Below are positions 45,405 through 53,409 of a stretch of DNA of 64,000 bases, one piece after another. The notes under the pieces were generated by a model. That model did no database searches, was not told the DNA's origin, and worked only from the letters and a program-made list of their open reading frames with translations. Position 1 is the stretch's first letter, and each line of letters opens with the position of its first letter. The stretch spans positions 124,001-188,000 of the forward strand of contig NZ_CANLTL010000007.1 in NCBI RefSeq assembly GCF_947494015.1. Direction: 5' to 3'. The DNA comes from an uncultured Cellulomonas sp. (GTDB lineage: Bacteria > Actinomycetota > Actinomycetes > Actinomycetales > Cellulomonadaceae). The translations under genes were made by a program, and so were the position numbers.

Positions 45405-46632
45405 GCGCTGGACGCTCGGGCGTCGTCGTGCTCGGCTCTGCTGTTGGCGCGGAAAGGAGACCGGGCCCGGACGCCACCGCGACCACGAGCGGCACGAGCA
45501 GCAGCAGCCCGCGGCCGGTGAACGGAGCAGACTCCGTCACGGCGGCGACGAGGCTTGTCAGGATGATGAGCAGCCCCCACAGCGCGGCGCCGTCGGCACG
45601 GTCCCGCCACAACGTGCGGATCGCCGGCCCCAGCGCCAGGAGGAACAGCGCCAGCCCGACGACACCGACCTGCAAGGCAAGGTCGAGGTAGCCGTTGTGG
45701 GCGTAGAACGCCGGGAACCTGACTTCCCGCCAGATCTCCTGGGTGGGCGCGGACCACTCGCGCCACACACCGCCCCAGCCATAGCCGGCGATCGGACGCT
45801 CCACGACGTGTCGCCACACCGCCGTCCAGATCTCCGTGCGGCCCGTGAGGGAGCCACTGCGGCCCAGCGCCACCGCGAAGAGATCGAACCGGGTGACCGC
45901 GGCCACCAGCACACCGAGCGTCGCGACCAACGAGACAGCGCCGAACACCCCGCGATGCCGGGCCTCGCGGATGCTCGCCGCCAGCCGCTGCCACCCGACC
46001 ACAGCGGCGGCCAGCGCGACGACCGCCACCGCCGTTGACGACTGGCTGCCGGCCAGAAGCACCAGGGCCAGCACCATCCACACCCAGCGGGAGCGGCGCG
46101 GCCCGAACCACACGGTGACCACAGCCACAGCGCAGAACGCGCCGAGGTCGTTCTTGTGAGAGAAGGGTCCGTGCCAGCCCGGCGCGCCGTCCTCCGCCGG
46201 GACCATCGCCCAGCCGGGGGCCACCACGAGCGACACCGCTGTGACGACGAGGATCCATCGCACCGTGCTGAACACGGCCCGGTGCACCTCCGGCACGGTC
46301 ATCCGGACGCCCACCGCGATGCCCACCGCGAGCAGGACCACGAGATCGAGCAGCGCGCGGGCGCTTCCGGCACGGTCGGCGCTCCAGACCAGCGATGCGC
46401 AGGCCCAGACGCCGAAGAGCACCAGTGGCCAGGGCACGCGTGAGGTGACCACGCGGTCGTGCCGGGGAACGGCCAGCGCCGCGGCCACGACGGTCAAGGC
46501 TCCGACGAGCGTCCCGAGCTCCCGCGCTCCGGGCAGGTCGGGCAGGTACCAGGCGACCAGGGTGATCGGGAACAGCACGGTCACGGCGCTCGTGCCACGG
46601 CTCGCCGTCACCGTCGGCGCAGGCCCGTCCAC
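45385..46632 (-). CDS. O-antigen ligase/polymerase family membrane protein (Wzy-like)
   Basis: 415 aa with about ten to twelve transmembrane helices and one large extracellular loop carrying GRTEIWTAVWRHVVERPIAG and AHNGYLDLALQVGVVGLALF, the Wzy_C (PF04932) signature. It should polymerise repeat units outside the membrane. The GTG 46632 start lies inside the end of the Wzz-like gene (25-base overlap). Its 3' end overlaps the convergent GH16 gene by 20 bases, so the two mRNAs are complementary there. Confidence 0.9.
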   Translation of the reverse strand: MDGPAPTVTASRGTSAVTVLFPITLVAWYLPDLPGARELGTLVGALTVVAAALAVPRHDRVVTSRVPWPLVLFGVWACASLVWSADRAGSARALLDLVVLLAVGIAVGVRMTVPEVHRAVFSTVRWILVVTAVSLVVAPGWAMVPAEDGAPGWHGPFSHKNDLGAFCAVAVVTVWFGPRRSRWVWMVLALVLLAGSQSSTAVAVVALAAAVVGWQRLAASIREARHRGVFGAVSLVATLGVLVAAVTRFDLFAVALGRSGSLTGRTEIWTAVWRHVVERPIAGYGWGGVWREWSAPTQEIWREVRFPAFYAHNGYLDLALQVGVVGLALFLLALGPAIRTLWRDRADGAALWGLLIILTSLVAAVTESAPFTGRGLLLLVPLVVAVASGPGLLSAPTAEPSTTTPERPALSRSSG

Positions 46633-48041
46633 GGTCCGCGCAGCCTGACCAGGACCGGGTGCACCGGCGCACCCCTGCCGATGAGCGTCCGATGTGCCAG
46701 CAGGAGGTCGTCATTCCGCTCGGCGCCCGCCACGACGGCGAGGAGGACCGCGTCGACGTCGGCCGCCAGGTGCGCGACCAGCGGCGAGTGCAGCACCGGC
46801 GGCGCCTGGACGACGACCGCGTCGTGGTCGCCGGACACATCGGCCACGTGATCGCGGACCTCCTCGGCCGACAGGGGCTCCGCCGACGTGGGACGCCACA
46901 CGCTCATCCCGGACCGGCCGCCGTCGGCCCGGGTCCACTTGGCCGCGTGGTCGCCGGTTGCGGCTCGGCCGGCGGGGCCGCCCGCTGCCGCCGTTGCGTG
47001 GGCCAGCGCGACGAGCGCGACACGCTCGCCCTGGCGCGCAAGGGCGTCACCGAGCGACACGGCGACGTCCCACGATGCCGACGCATCGGCCACACCGCAG
47101 ACCGCCAGACGGCGTGGCGAGCTACCCGCAAGCCCGCCGGAGATCGTCGCCGCCAGCGACGTCCCTCCGCCAGGACTCCCGTCACGCCCGTGCCGCGTGC
47201 CCGCGGCGGCCCCTGGTCGCCGCCCGCGGTCGACCGTGATGTCGACGACCGAGGCCGTGTCGAGCAGGCTCTGCGCATCCGCCGGGCCCATGACGTGCGG
47301 GTGCTGCGCCTCGCGCACCGTCGCGAGGATCGCCCCGGCCAGAAGGCCGAGGGCCGCTCCCCCGAGCGCGACCAGAAGGGTCGACGGGGTCTGGGAGGAC
47401 GTCGGTGCGATGGCCGGATCGATGACCGCAGTTCGGTCCTGGACCGCCGTCGGCAGCACCAGGGCGTTGCGCTGGCTCTGCAGGTCGGCGATCTGGTCAG
47501 CCAGCAGCTGCTGCGCCGAAGACGCGGAGTCCGGGACGGCCGCGGGTGAAAGGCTCGACTCCAGGTCGGCGATCTGGCTGTCCAGCGCCTGGATCTGCTC
47601 CTGGCGTGCCGAGCTCGACTCCTCGCCTCGGGTCGTGACGTAGGCGAACGCCACCGCGTTGGCCAGGTCGCGGGCGGCCTCGGCGGTCTGCGCCTCGGCG
47701 GTGACGTCCACGACGTCGCTGCCGGTGATCTGGGTCAGGGTGAGCGCGTCCTGGACGTCCTGCGCCGAGGTTCCCGACAGCTCGGCGGCGGCTCGCTCGG
47801 CGAGTGCCGCGCTGGTCAGCACCCTGAGCTGGGAGTCGACGTAGCGCTCCGGGTCGCCCGTGGCGATCCGCTGGCCGGGTACCAGCACAGCGGTCGGGTC
47901 CAGAAGCAGCGTGGCCGAGGCCCGGTAGCGCTCATCCAGCGTCCCGGCGACCACAACGGCACCAAGTGCGCCGACCAGCCCGAGGACGAGGATCAGGACG
48001 CTCCACCGACGGACTGCCGCTGCGACGATTCCTAGCTCCAC
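46608..48041 (-). CDS. Wzz-type chain-length protein fused to a degenerate tyrosine-kinase domain
   Basis: 477 aa. Two transmembrane helices (about 13-33 and 222-245) flank a coiled-coil periplasmic region with SSARQEQIQALDSQIADLES. The cytoplasmic half has the BY-kinase/P-loop fold but the Walker A is absent (LAVCGVADASASWDVAVSLG where a GKT/S loop belongs) and Walker B reads DAVVVQAPPVL instead of hhhDTPP. No C-terminal Tyr cluster is present. It is therefore probably a structural co-polymerase without kinase activity. GTG 48041 is the start; TACGGT lies 21 bases upstream. Confidence 0.85.
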   Translation of the reverse strand: MELGIVAAAVRRWSVLILVLGLVGALGAVVVAGTLDERYRASATLLLDPTAVLVPGQRIATGDPERYVDSQLRVLTSAALAERAAAELSGTSAQDVQDALTLTQITGSDVVDVTAEAQTAEAARDLANAVAFAYVTTRGEESSSARQEQIQALDSQIADLESSLSPAAVPDSASSAQQLLADQIADLQSQRNALVLPTAVQDRTAVIDPAIAPTSSQTPSTLLVALGGAALGLLAGAILATVREAQHPHVMGPADAQSLLDTASVVDITVDRGRRPGAAAGTRHGRDGSPGGGTSLAATISGGLAGSSPRRLAVCGVADASASWDVAVSLGDALARQGERVALVALAHATAAAGGPAGRAATGDHAAKWTRADGGRSGMSVWRPTSAEPLSAEEVRDHVADVSGDHDAVVVQAPPVLHSPLVAHLAADVDAVLLAVVAGAERNDDLLLAHRTLIGRGAPVHPVLVRLRGPWTGLRRR

Positions 48042-48061
48042 GGACTCCCTCTCACGGCGTC

Positions 48062-48067
48062 ACCGTA
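48062..48067 (-). promoter_or_regulatory. -10 box TACGGT for the Wzz-Wzy operon
   Basis: On the minus strand TACGGT is followed by a leader of about 15 nt with GAGAGGGAG before GTG 48041. Confidence 0.4.
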
Positions 48068-48179
48068 CCCAGTCCCGACCCGACCCATGTCGGCGCGCTG
48101 CCCGGGCACGCACGAGTTCACCCGGACGCCGATCGTCGCCGGGCTGCTGGGCCGGCAATCGACGACCCGCGCCGCGACG

Positions 48180-48956
48180 TCACTCCCCGCCGCTGGGCGG
48201 CTCCAGCAGCGCGAGCGCGACGAGCACCGCGGAGTACCCGGCCAGGCCGGACAGGAACGGCCACACCCGGGACCGCCCGGCCCGGGGCAGCTCCTCCTGG
48301 AACACGGTGAGCAGCACGGTCCCCGCGACCAGCGCCGTGGTCACATGCACGACGACGGCCGGCACCGGTGCGGCGATCGCGCCGACCGCCCAGCCGGCGA
48401 GCAGCGCCCCGGCGAGCAGGAAGCGCCCGCGTCGGGCGTACCGGTGCGGGTACTTCTCGGCGAGCCCGCGGTCGACGACGAGCACGTGCACCGCGATCGC
48501 GACCGTGAACACCGCCGCGCTGAGCCGGTCGGCGGCGACCCGCTCCGGCAGGGTCAGCGCGATCGCGACGTTGTAGACGGCGAACGCGACGACGTGCACG
48601 GTGAAGGCGCTACCGGCGGACTGGCTCTGCTCGCCGTGCTCGCGCCGGTCCTGGCTGTACCGCTCGGCCAGGTAGAAGGCCGTGAACCCGATCAGCGCGA
48701 CGACGAACGCCGCGATCTCCCGCAGCGGCACGCGCGGGGCGACCTCGCCCAGCGACTCCCCGACCACCCCGGCGCCCGCCGCCACCTCGGGCAGCAGGTG
48801 CAGGAAGACGTACGCGACCGAGACGCCACCGGCCGCCGAGACCACTGCCTGCTCGTGCTCGCCGACCACCGCGCGCACCCGCATCGCCAGGACGTGCAGG
48901 GTGCACAGGATCAGCACCGGGAGCAGCGCGCCCAAGGGGTCGGCTTCCACGGTCAC
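48180..48956 (-). CDS. Polytopic membrane protein, ZIP-like
   Basis: 258 aa with about eight transmembrane helices. The second helix pair contains SVAYVFLHLLPEVAAGAG, similar to the HxxPE motif of ZIP metal transporters, and a basic/acidic loop (AERYSQDRREHGEQS) follows TM3. The homology is too weak to call firmly; it could be an uncharacterised actinobacterial membrane family. Start uncertain: GTG 48956 is nine bases after AAGG, GTG 48965 directly abuts it. An extended frame upstream crosses the promoter and is not real. Confidence 0.6.
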   Translation of the reverse strand: MTVEADPLGALLPVLILCTLHVLAMRVRAVVGEHEQAVVSAAGGVSVAYVFLHLLPEVAAGAGVVGESLGEVAPRVPLREIAAFVVALIGFTAFYLAERYSQDRREHGEQSQSAGSAFTVHVVAFAVYNVAIALTLPERVAADRLSAAVFTVAIAVHVLVVDRGLAEKYPHRYARRGRFLLAGALLAGWAVGAIAAPVPAVVVHVTTALVAGTVLLTVFQEELPRAGRSRVWPFLSGLAGYSAVLVALALLEPPSGGE

Positions 48957-48979
48957 GGCGTTCACCCTTCGTCGTCTGG

Positions 48980-49001
48980 ACGGTGCTGCGGAGAGCACCG
49001 T
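48980..49001. promoter_or_regulatory. Inverted repeat in the divergent promoter region
   Basis: ACGGTGCT-GCGGAG-AGCACCGT is an 8-bp perfect inverted repeat. It abuts TACGGT (minus strand, 49002-48997), the likely -10 of the ZIP-like gene, so it could be an operator or a leader hairpin. Confidence 0.45.
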
Positions 49002-49126
49002 ACGGAGTCCCGGCGCGGGGCCCTTCGTACCGCGGCCGCGTCCAACCGGCGACCGGGGTGCCCCGATCCTGGGCCGGCTCCGCGCCCGGGTGGCGAGGAG
49101 CGGACAGGGCTCCGCCCCTCGGTCAG

Positions 49127-49132
49127 TACGGT
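49127..49132 (+). promoter_or_regulatory. -10 box TACGGT for the DUF2599 lipoprotein gene
   Basis: TACGGT is 42 bases before GTG 49175, with GGGGAG (49158-49163) between them as ribosome site. Confidence 0.4.
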
Positions 49133-49174
49133 GGCGTCCACAGGTGTCGGGACGACCGGGGAGTGCGGCCAGCG

Positions 49175-50089
49175 GTGCTGAACGTCGACGACCATCCACG
49201 GCGTGGACCGCGCGTGCAGGGCGTCCCGCCCGGCCGTGCGGAGGTGCCGCCGGCGACCGTGCGCGCCGCGACGCGCCGGCGACGGGCCGGTCATCGCCTG
49301 CTCGCGGTGGGCGGCGTGGCGGCACTCGTGCTCACCGGTTGCGCGGCGGTGCTCGGGGAGACCGCGCCGTCACCGTCGGCCGCCTCGACGGGCACGCCGT
49401 CGCCCGAGCCCGCCCCGTCCCCTACCGAGGGGCCCACGCCCGACGCGACGTCCGTCCGTACCCGCGGGCTCGCGGTCACCGCCGGTGACCGCACCGTCCT
49501 GCACGCGCTCGCCACCGCTCCCGGCGCGGTCGTCACCACCGTGCCCGACGGCGACCAGGCCGTCCTGACGATCGATCCCGGCGATCCCACCGCACCGGTG
49601 AGCGCGCTGCTCGCGGTGCCGGACGGCGCCACCGTCGAGGTGCAGGACGACGACTCGGTGGTGGTCCGCGCGGCCGACAGCAGCTTCCTGGGCGGGGCAG
49701 CGCCCCCGTCGGGCGCGCCCGGCGCCGGCGCCGGCGCACCGAGGGTGACGGTCGCGGGCGACGGGCTGATCGCCCTCACCGGCGTCGGCCCGGTCACCGT
49801 GCGCGTGGGATCGGTGGCGCTGCTGGGCACCGACTGGGGCGACCGTGAGGGTGGCCGCTCGCTCGCCGTCGAGCCGTCGGGCTGGGCGCGATCGGCGGGT
49901 CTTGCCGGCGAGGTGGCGGTCTGGGCGGAGCTCGTGGCGGCCGAGCCGGACGCCGACACCCCGGTCATGCACGATCAGCTCGTGTGCCACACGGTCGGCG
50001 CACCGGACAAGCCGACCTGGAACCTGGAGCCGTGGCGGCCGGACGTGGGGCTGCTGGAGGTGATGCTCGCGGGGTGCAACCCGACGTAG
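49175..50089 (+). CDS. DUF2599 lipoprotein
   Basis: Up to 304 aa. A lipobox LTGCA follows RRRRAGHRLLAVGGVAALV. A start at GTG 49259 would give a compact 27-residue lipoprotein signal; GTG 49175 has the better ribosome site. A Pro/Ser/Thr linker leads to a beta-rich region (about 95-215). The C-terminus (DTPVMHDQLVCHTVGAPDKP then WNLEPWRPDVG) matches the DUF2599 domain with its conserved Cys pair and WNLEPWRP motif. Function unknown; surface-anchored. Confidence 0.8.
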   Translation: MLNVDDHPRRGPRVQGVPPGRAEVPPATVRAATRRRRAGHRLLAVGGVAALVLTGCAAVLGETAPSPSAASTGTPSPEPAPSPTEGPTPDATSVRTRGLAVTAGDRTVLHALATAPGAVVTTVPDGDQAVLTIDPGDPTAPVSALLAVPDGATVEVQDDDSVVVRAADSSFLGGAAPPSGAPGAGAGAPRVTVAGDGLIALTGVGPVTVRVGSVALLGTDWGDREGGRSLAVEPSGWARSAGLAGEVAVWAELVAAEPDADTPVMHDQLVCHTVGAPDKPTWNLEPWRPDVGLLEVMLAGCNPT

Positions 50090-50115
50090 GGATGCCAGCA
50101 GGCGGCGCTGTGCGC

Positions 50116-51120
50116 CTACCCCACCCGCAGCAACCCACGCTCGACGAAGAAGTCCCGCACCTCCGGTGCGTTCGCGAACGGCCCGTGCGCCTGCAACGTC
50201 GCCAGGTTCGGCCAGGTGGCGTTCCCCTCGAGCACGATCGGGCCACGCTCGGCGATGGCGATGTCCCATCCGACGTAGAGCGCGTCCGGGTACAGCGTCA
50301 TGAGCTCGCGCGCCAGGTCCAGCGCCTCGGCGTAGAAGGGGACCACGCGGCCGGTGATCTGACCGCCGGTCTCGTAGTGGGTGTCGAAGCGCTCACGGTG
50401 GCGGCCGCGGGTCGGGCCGATGGCGTACGTCAGCACGCCGTCGGGAGTGACGCGGGCGACCAGGCCGCCGGCCGTCAGGGAGTGCGCAGGGGCCGTCGCG
50501 CGGCTGCCCATCCGCTGCACCACGGCGGCGACGACCGGCCCGGCGCCCGGCGTACGGCGGACCACCTGGACCCGCAGCGCGTTGAGGGACCCGGGGAAGA
50601 TCTCCCGCCCGTAGGCGTGGGCCTGGACCCGCTCCTGGACCAGGAAGGTGCGGTCGGGCGGGCAGGCCGCGAGGGCGTCGTCGAGCGAGGTGAACGCGGA
50701 GATGCCCTGGCCGGCCCGGCCGTCCACGGGCTTGATGATGATCGGCTCGCCTGAGTACTCCTCGGTGACCTCGAACCGGCCATCCCGGCTGACGCCGAAC
50801 ATCCGCGGCATCCGGTCCCCGAAGCCCTCGGCCTGCATGCGCTCGGCGAAGCCCAGCTTGTCGGACAGCTCACGCCGCACCTGGGCGGGGTTGAGGCCGT
50901 CGATGCGTCGCAGGAAGTCCAGGTCGCTGATGTAGCCCTTGGCGGTGCTCGGGCGCTCGGGGTACACGAAGGGGCGGTTGGAGTGGAAGCCGCTGAGCAT
51001 GAGAGCGGGGTCGGAGAACGGGAGCGTGGACTTCCGCTCCGCTGTCAGGAAGTTGCGCAGGGCCTTCACGTCGGTGGGGACCACCCGCCGTGCCCACTGC
51101 TTCATCGCGTCGTCGAGCAC
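50116..51120 (-). CDS. Sugar-transfer-associated ATP-grasp protein
   Basis: 334 aa. ATP-grasp fold of the PF14397 class: IIIKPVDGRAGQGISAF binds ATP, and YVGWDIAIAERGPIVLEGNA holds the metal-binding Glu/Asn. The N-terminus (LSGFHSNRPFVYPERPSTAKG) is family-specific. These proteins are found in polysaccharide clusters and may ligate an amino acid or similar group to a sugar. GTG 51120 follows TAGCGT by six bases, so leaderless. Divergent from the ligase gene. Confidence 0.82.
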   Translation of the reverse strand: MLDDAMKQWARRVVPTDVKALRNFLTAERKSTLPFSDPALMLSGFHSNRPFVYPERPSTAKGYISDLDFLRRIDGLNPAQVRRELSDKLGFAERMQAEGFGDRMPRMFGVSRDGRFEVTEEYSGEPIIIKPVDGRAGQGISAFTSLDDALAACPPDRTFLVQERVQAHAYGREIFPGSLNALRVQVVRRTPGAGPVVAAVVQRMGSRATAPAHSLTAGGLVARVTPDGVLTYAIGPTRGRHRERFDTHYETGGQITGRVVPFYAEALDLARELMTLYPDALYVGWDIAIAERGPIVLEGNATWPNLATLQAHGPFANAPEVRDFFVERGLLRVG

Positions 51121-51126
51121 GGCTGA

Positions 51127-51132
51127 ACGCTA
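51127..51132 (-). promoter_or_regulatory. -10 box TAGCGT for the ATP-grasp gene
   Basis: Minus strand: TAGCGT-N6-GTG(51120), leaderless layout; it decides the GTG 51120 start. Confidence 0.5.
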
Positions 51133-51184
51133 ACCGATGTCGGCGCAGTGGCCCCACCCGGCCGCGACCAGCACACTGCCCGTC

Positions 51185-52258
51185 ATGGACCTGCCGGTGA
51201 TGCCGCCCGTGAAGCCGATGCTCGCCAAGTCCGTCGCCGACATCCCGCCCGGGCAGCACTACGAGCCCAAGTGGGACGGCTTCCGCGCGATCGTGTTCCG
51301 CGACGGCGACGAGGTCGAGATCGGCAGCCGCAACACCAAGCCGATCACCCGGTACTTCCCCGAGGTCGCCGCCGCGGCGCTCACCGAGCTGCCCGCGCGG
51401 TGCGTCGTCGACGGCGAGATCATCGTCGCCGGCACCGACGCCACCGGCCTGGACTTCGAGGCGCTGCTGCAGCGCATCCACCCCGCGGCGTCGCGGGTGC
51501 AGCTGCTCGCCCGCGAGACGCCGGCCGTGCTGGTGGTCTTCGACCTGCTCGCGCTCGGCGACGAGGACCTGACCGGGCGCCCGCTCGCCGAGCGGCGGGC
51601 GCTGCTCGAGCAGCACGTGCCCGGCGGTGGCCCCGGCGTCTACCTCACGCCCGCGACCGCCGACCTCGCCGTGGCCCGGCAGTGGTTCGAGCTGTTCGAG
51701 GGCGCCGGCCTGGACGGCGTCGTCGCCAAGGACCTGACCGGGACGTACCAGCCGGACAAGCGCGTGATGACCAAGATCAAGCACGAGCGCACCGCCGACT
51801 GCGTCGTGGCGGGCTACCGCGTGCACAAGGCCGCCGACGACGCCGTCGGCTCCCTCCTGCTCGGGCTGCACGACGACGCGGGCGTGCTCGCCTCGGTCGG
51901 CGTGACCAGCTCCTTCCCGATGGCCCGCCGCAGGGAGCTGTTCGCCGAGCTGCAGCCCCTGGTCACCGACGCCGCCGACCACCCCTGGACCGCCCGGCCG
52001 GCCGGCAGCGCCGCCACGGGTCGCACCCCGCGCGACTCCGAGACCAGCCGCTGGAACAGCGGCAGGGACCTGAGCTTCGTCCCGCTGCGCCCCGAGCGCG
52101 TGGTCGAGGTGCGCTACGACCACATGGAGGGACCCCGCTTCCGCCACACGACCCAGTTCGTGCGGTGGCGCCCGGACCGGGACCCGGCCAGCTGCACCTA
52201 CGCCCAGCTCGAGGTCCCGGTCCGGTTCGACCTCGCTGACGTGCTCTCCGGCGGCTGA
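51185..52258 (+). CDS. ligC: ATP-dependent DNA ligase, LigC type
   Basis: 357 aa. MDLPVMPPVKPMLAK at the start and the nucleotidyl-transfer motif YEPKWDGFRAIV (adenylated Lys) followed by GSRNTKPITRYFPE are diagnostic of the actinobacterial LigC family. Other ligase motifs are CVVDGEIIV, LDGVVAKDL and the VMTKIKHERTADCVV strand. LigC functions in short-patch base excision or backup end joining; no Ku or LigD gene is next to it. ATG 51185 preferred over 51137, which lacks homology-like sequence. Confidence 0.9.
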   Translation: MDLPVMPPVKPMLAKSVADIPPGQHYEPKWDGFRAIVFRDGDEVEIGSRNTKPITRYFPEVAAAALTELPARCVVDGEIIVAGTDATGLDFEALLQRIHPAASRVQLLARETPAVLVVFDLLALGDEDLTGRPLAERRALLEQHVPGGGPGVYLTPATADLAVARQWFELFEGAGLDGVVAKDLTGTYQPDKRVMTKIKHERTADCVVAGYRVHKAADDAVGSLLLGLHDDAGVLASVGVTSSFPMARRRELFAELQPLVTDAADHPWTARPAGSAATGRTPRDSETSRWNSGRDLSFVPLRPERVVEVRYDHMEGPRFRHTTQFVRWRPDRDPASCTYAQLEVPVRFDLADVLSGG

Positions 52259-52275
52259 CGCCGCACGATGGGCAC

Positions 52276-53118
52276 GTGGACAGCTTCAGCCGCGGCGGAC
52301 TGACCTTCGACGTCCGCGACTCCGGGCCCCCGGACGGACCTGTCGTGGTGTGCCTGCACGGGTTCCCCCAGGACGGCTCCGCCTTCGACGCGGTCGCGCC
52401 GCTGCTCGCCGCGCAGGGCCTGCGCGTGCTCGCGCCGGACCAGCGCGGCTACTCCCCCGGTGCGCGCCCGACCGGCCGCGCCCCGTACGTGCTGCGTGAG
52501 CTGGTCGACGACGTCGTCGCCCTGCTGGACGCCGCCGGCGTCGAGCGCGCGCACGTCGTCGGGCACGACTGGGGCGGAGCCGTGGCCTGGGCGCTGGCCA
52601 GCCGCCGGGCCGACCGGGTGGCGTCCCTGACGGCGCTGTCCACCCCGCACCCCGCGGCCGTCGTGCGCAGCCTGACCCGCAGCCTGCAGCCGCTGCGCTC
52701 GTGGTACATGGCCGCGTTCCAGCTGCCCGGCTTCCCCGAGCGCCTCCTGCTGGCCGACGACGGCGCCCGGCTGCGCCGCACGCTGGTGTCGACCGGGCTC
52801 GCCGAGGACCGCGCCGCGGCCTACACCCGGCGGATGCAGGAGCCCGGCGCCCTGACGGCCGCGCTCGCGTGGTACCGGGCCATCCCGCTCGGCCGCGGCT
52901 TCGGCGCCGGGACCGTCCGGGTGCCGACGGCCTACCTCTCGGGGCGCCACGACCCGTTCTTCGCGCCCGCCGCGGTCCGCGGCACCGCCCGGTACGTTCG
53001 CGGCCGGTTCCGGTCGGTCGCGCTCGACGCCGGTCACTGGGTGCCGGAGGCCGAGCCGGACCGGGTCGCCGACGTCGTGACGAGCCTGGCCCGGGCCGCG
53101 GAGCGCGACCCGCACTGA
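52276..53118 (+). CDS. Alpha/beta hydrolase, epoxide-hydrolase-like
   Basis: 280 aa. CLHGFPQDGSAFD (oxyanion HG motif), APDQRGYSPGARP, and the nucleophile elbow VVGHDWGGAVAW with Asp (not Ser) as nucleophile point to the epoxide hydrolase/haloalkane dehalogenase branch. YLSGRHDPFF and DAGHWVPEAEP provide the acid and catalytic His. Substrate unknown. GTG 52276 is six bases after CACGAT, possibly leaderless, and 17 bases after ligC, so co-transcription is also possible. Confidence 0.85.
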   Translation: MDSFSRGGLTFDVRDSGPPDGPVVVCLHGFPQDGSAFDAVAPLLAAQGLRVLAPDQRGYSPGARPTGRAPYVLRELVDDVVALLDAAGVERAHVVGHDWGGAVAWALASRRADRVASLTALSTPHPAAVVRSLTRSLQPLRSWYMAAFQLPGFPERLLLADDGARLRRTLVSTGLAEDRAAAYTRRMQEPGALTAALAWYRAIPLGRGFGAGTVRVPTAYLSGRHDPFFAPAAVRGTARYVRGRFRSVALDAGHWVPEAEPDRVADVVTSLARAAERDPH

Positions 53119-53409
53119 GCGAGCGCCCGCACCGCGAGCGGGTGAACCTCGCCGCCCCACGCCGACGGCGACCGGCCGGGGTGGGGCCGGGCCGTAGACT
53201 CTCGCGGACGACGAGCGCCGTCGACCGCCCCAGCGGCGCACCACCAGGCAGCTCGCCGTCTGCAGCACCGGTGCCGCGCGTCGCCGTCTGCGAGCCGTGC
53301 GGCGTGACCGAGCCGCAGCGAACTGGCAGGCCGCCGCCCCCGGGTGGCGGCGTCACGACGAAGGGAACCCGCCCGTGCCGTCCCAGGTCCCGCAGATCGC
53401 AGGCACCCG
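53119..53409. other. 291-bp intergenic region before the flippase
   Basis: No gene supported. TAGACT (53195-53200) is a possible -10 box; if used, the leader would be about 200 nt, long enough to hold regulatory RNA, but I see no recognisable motif. Confidence 0.3.
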
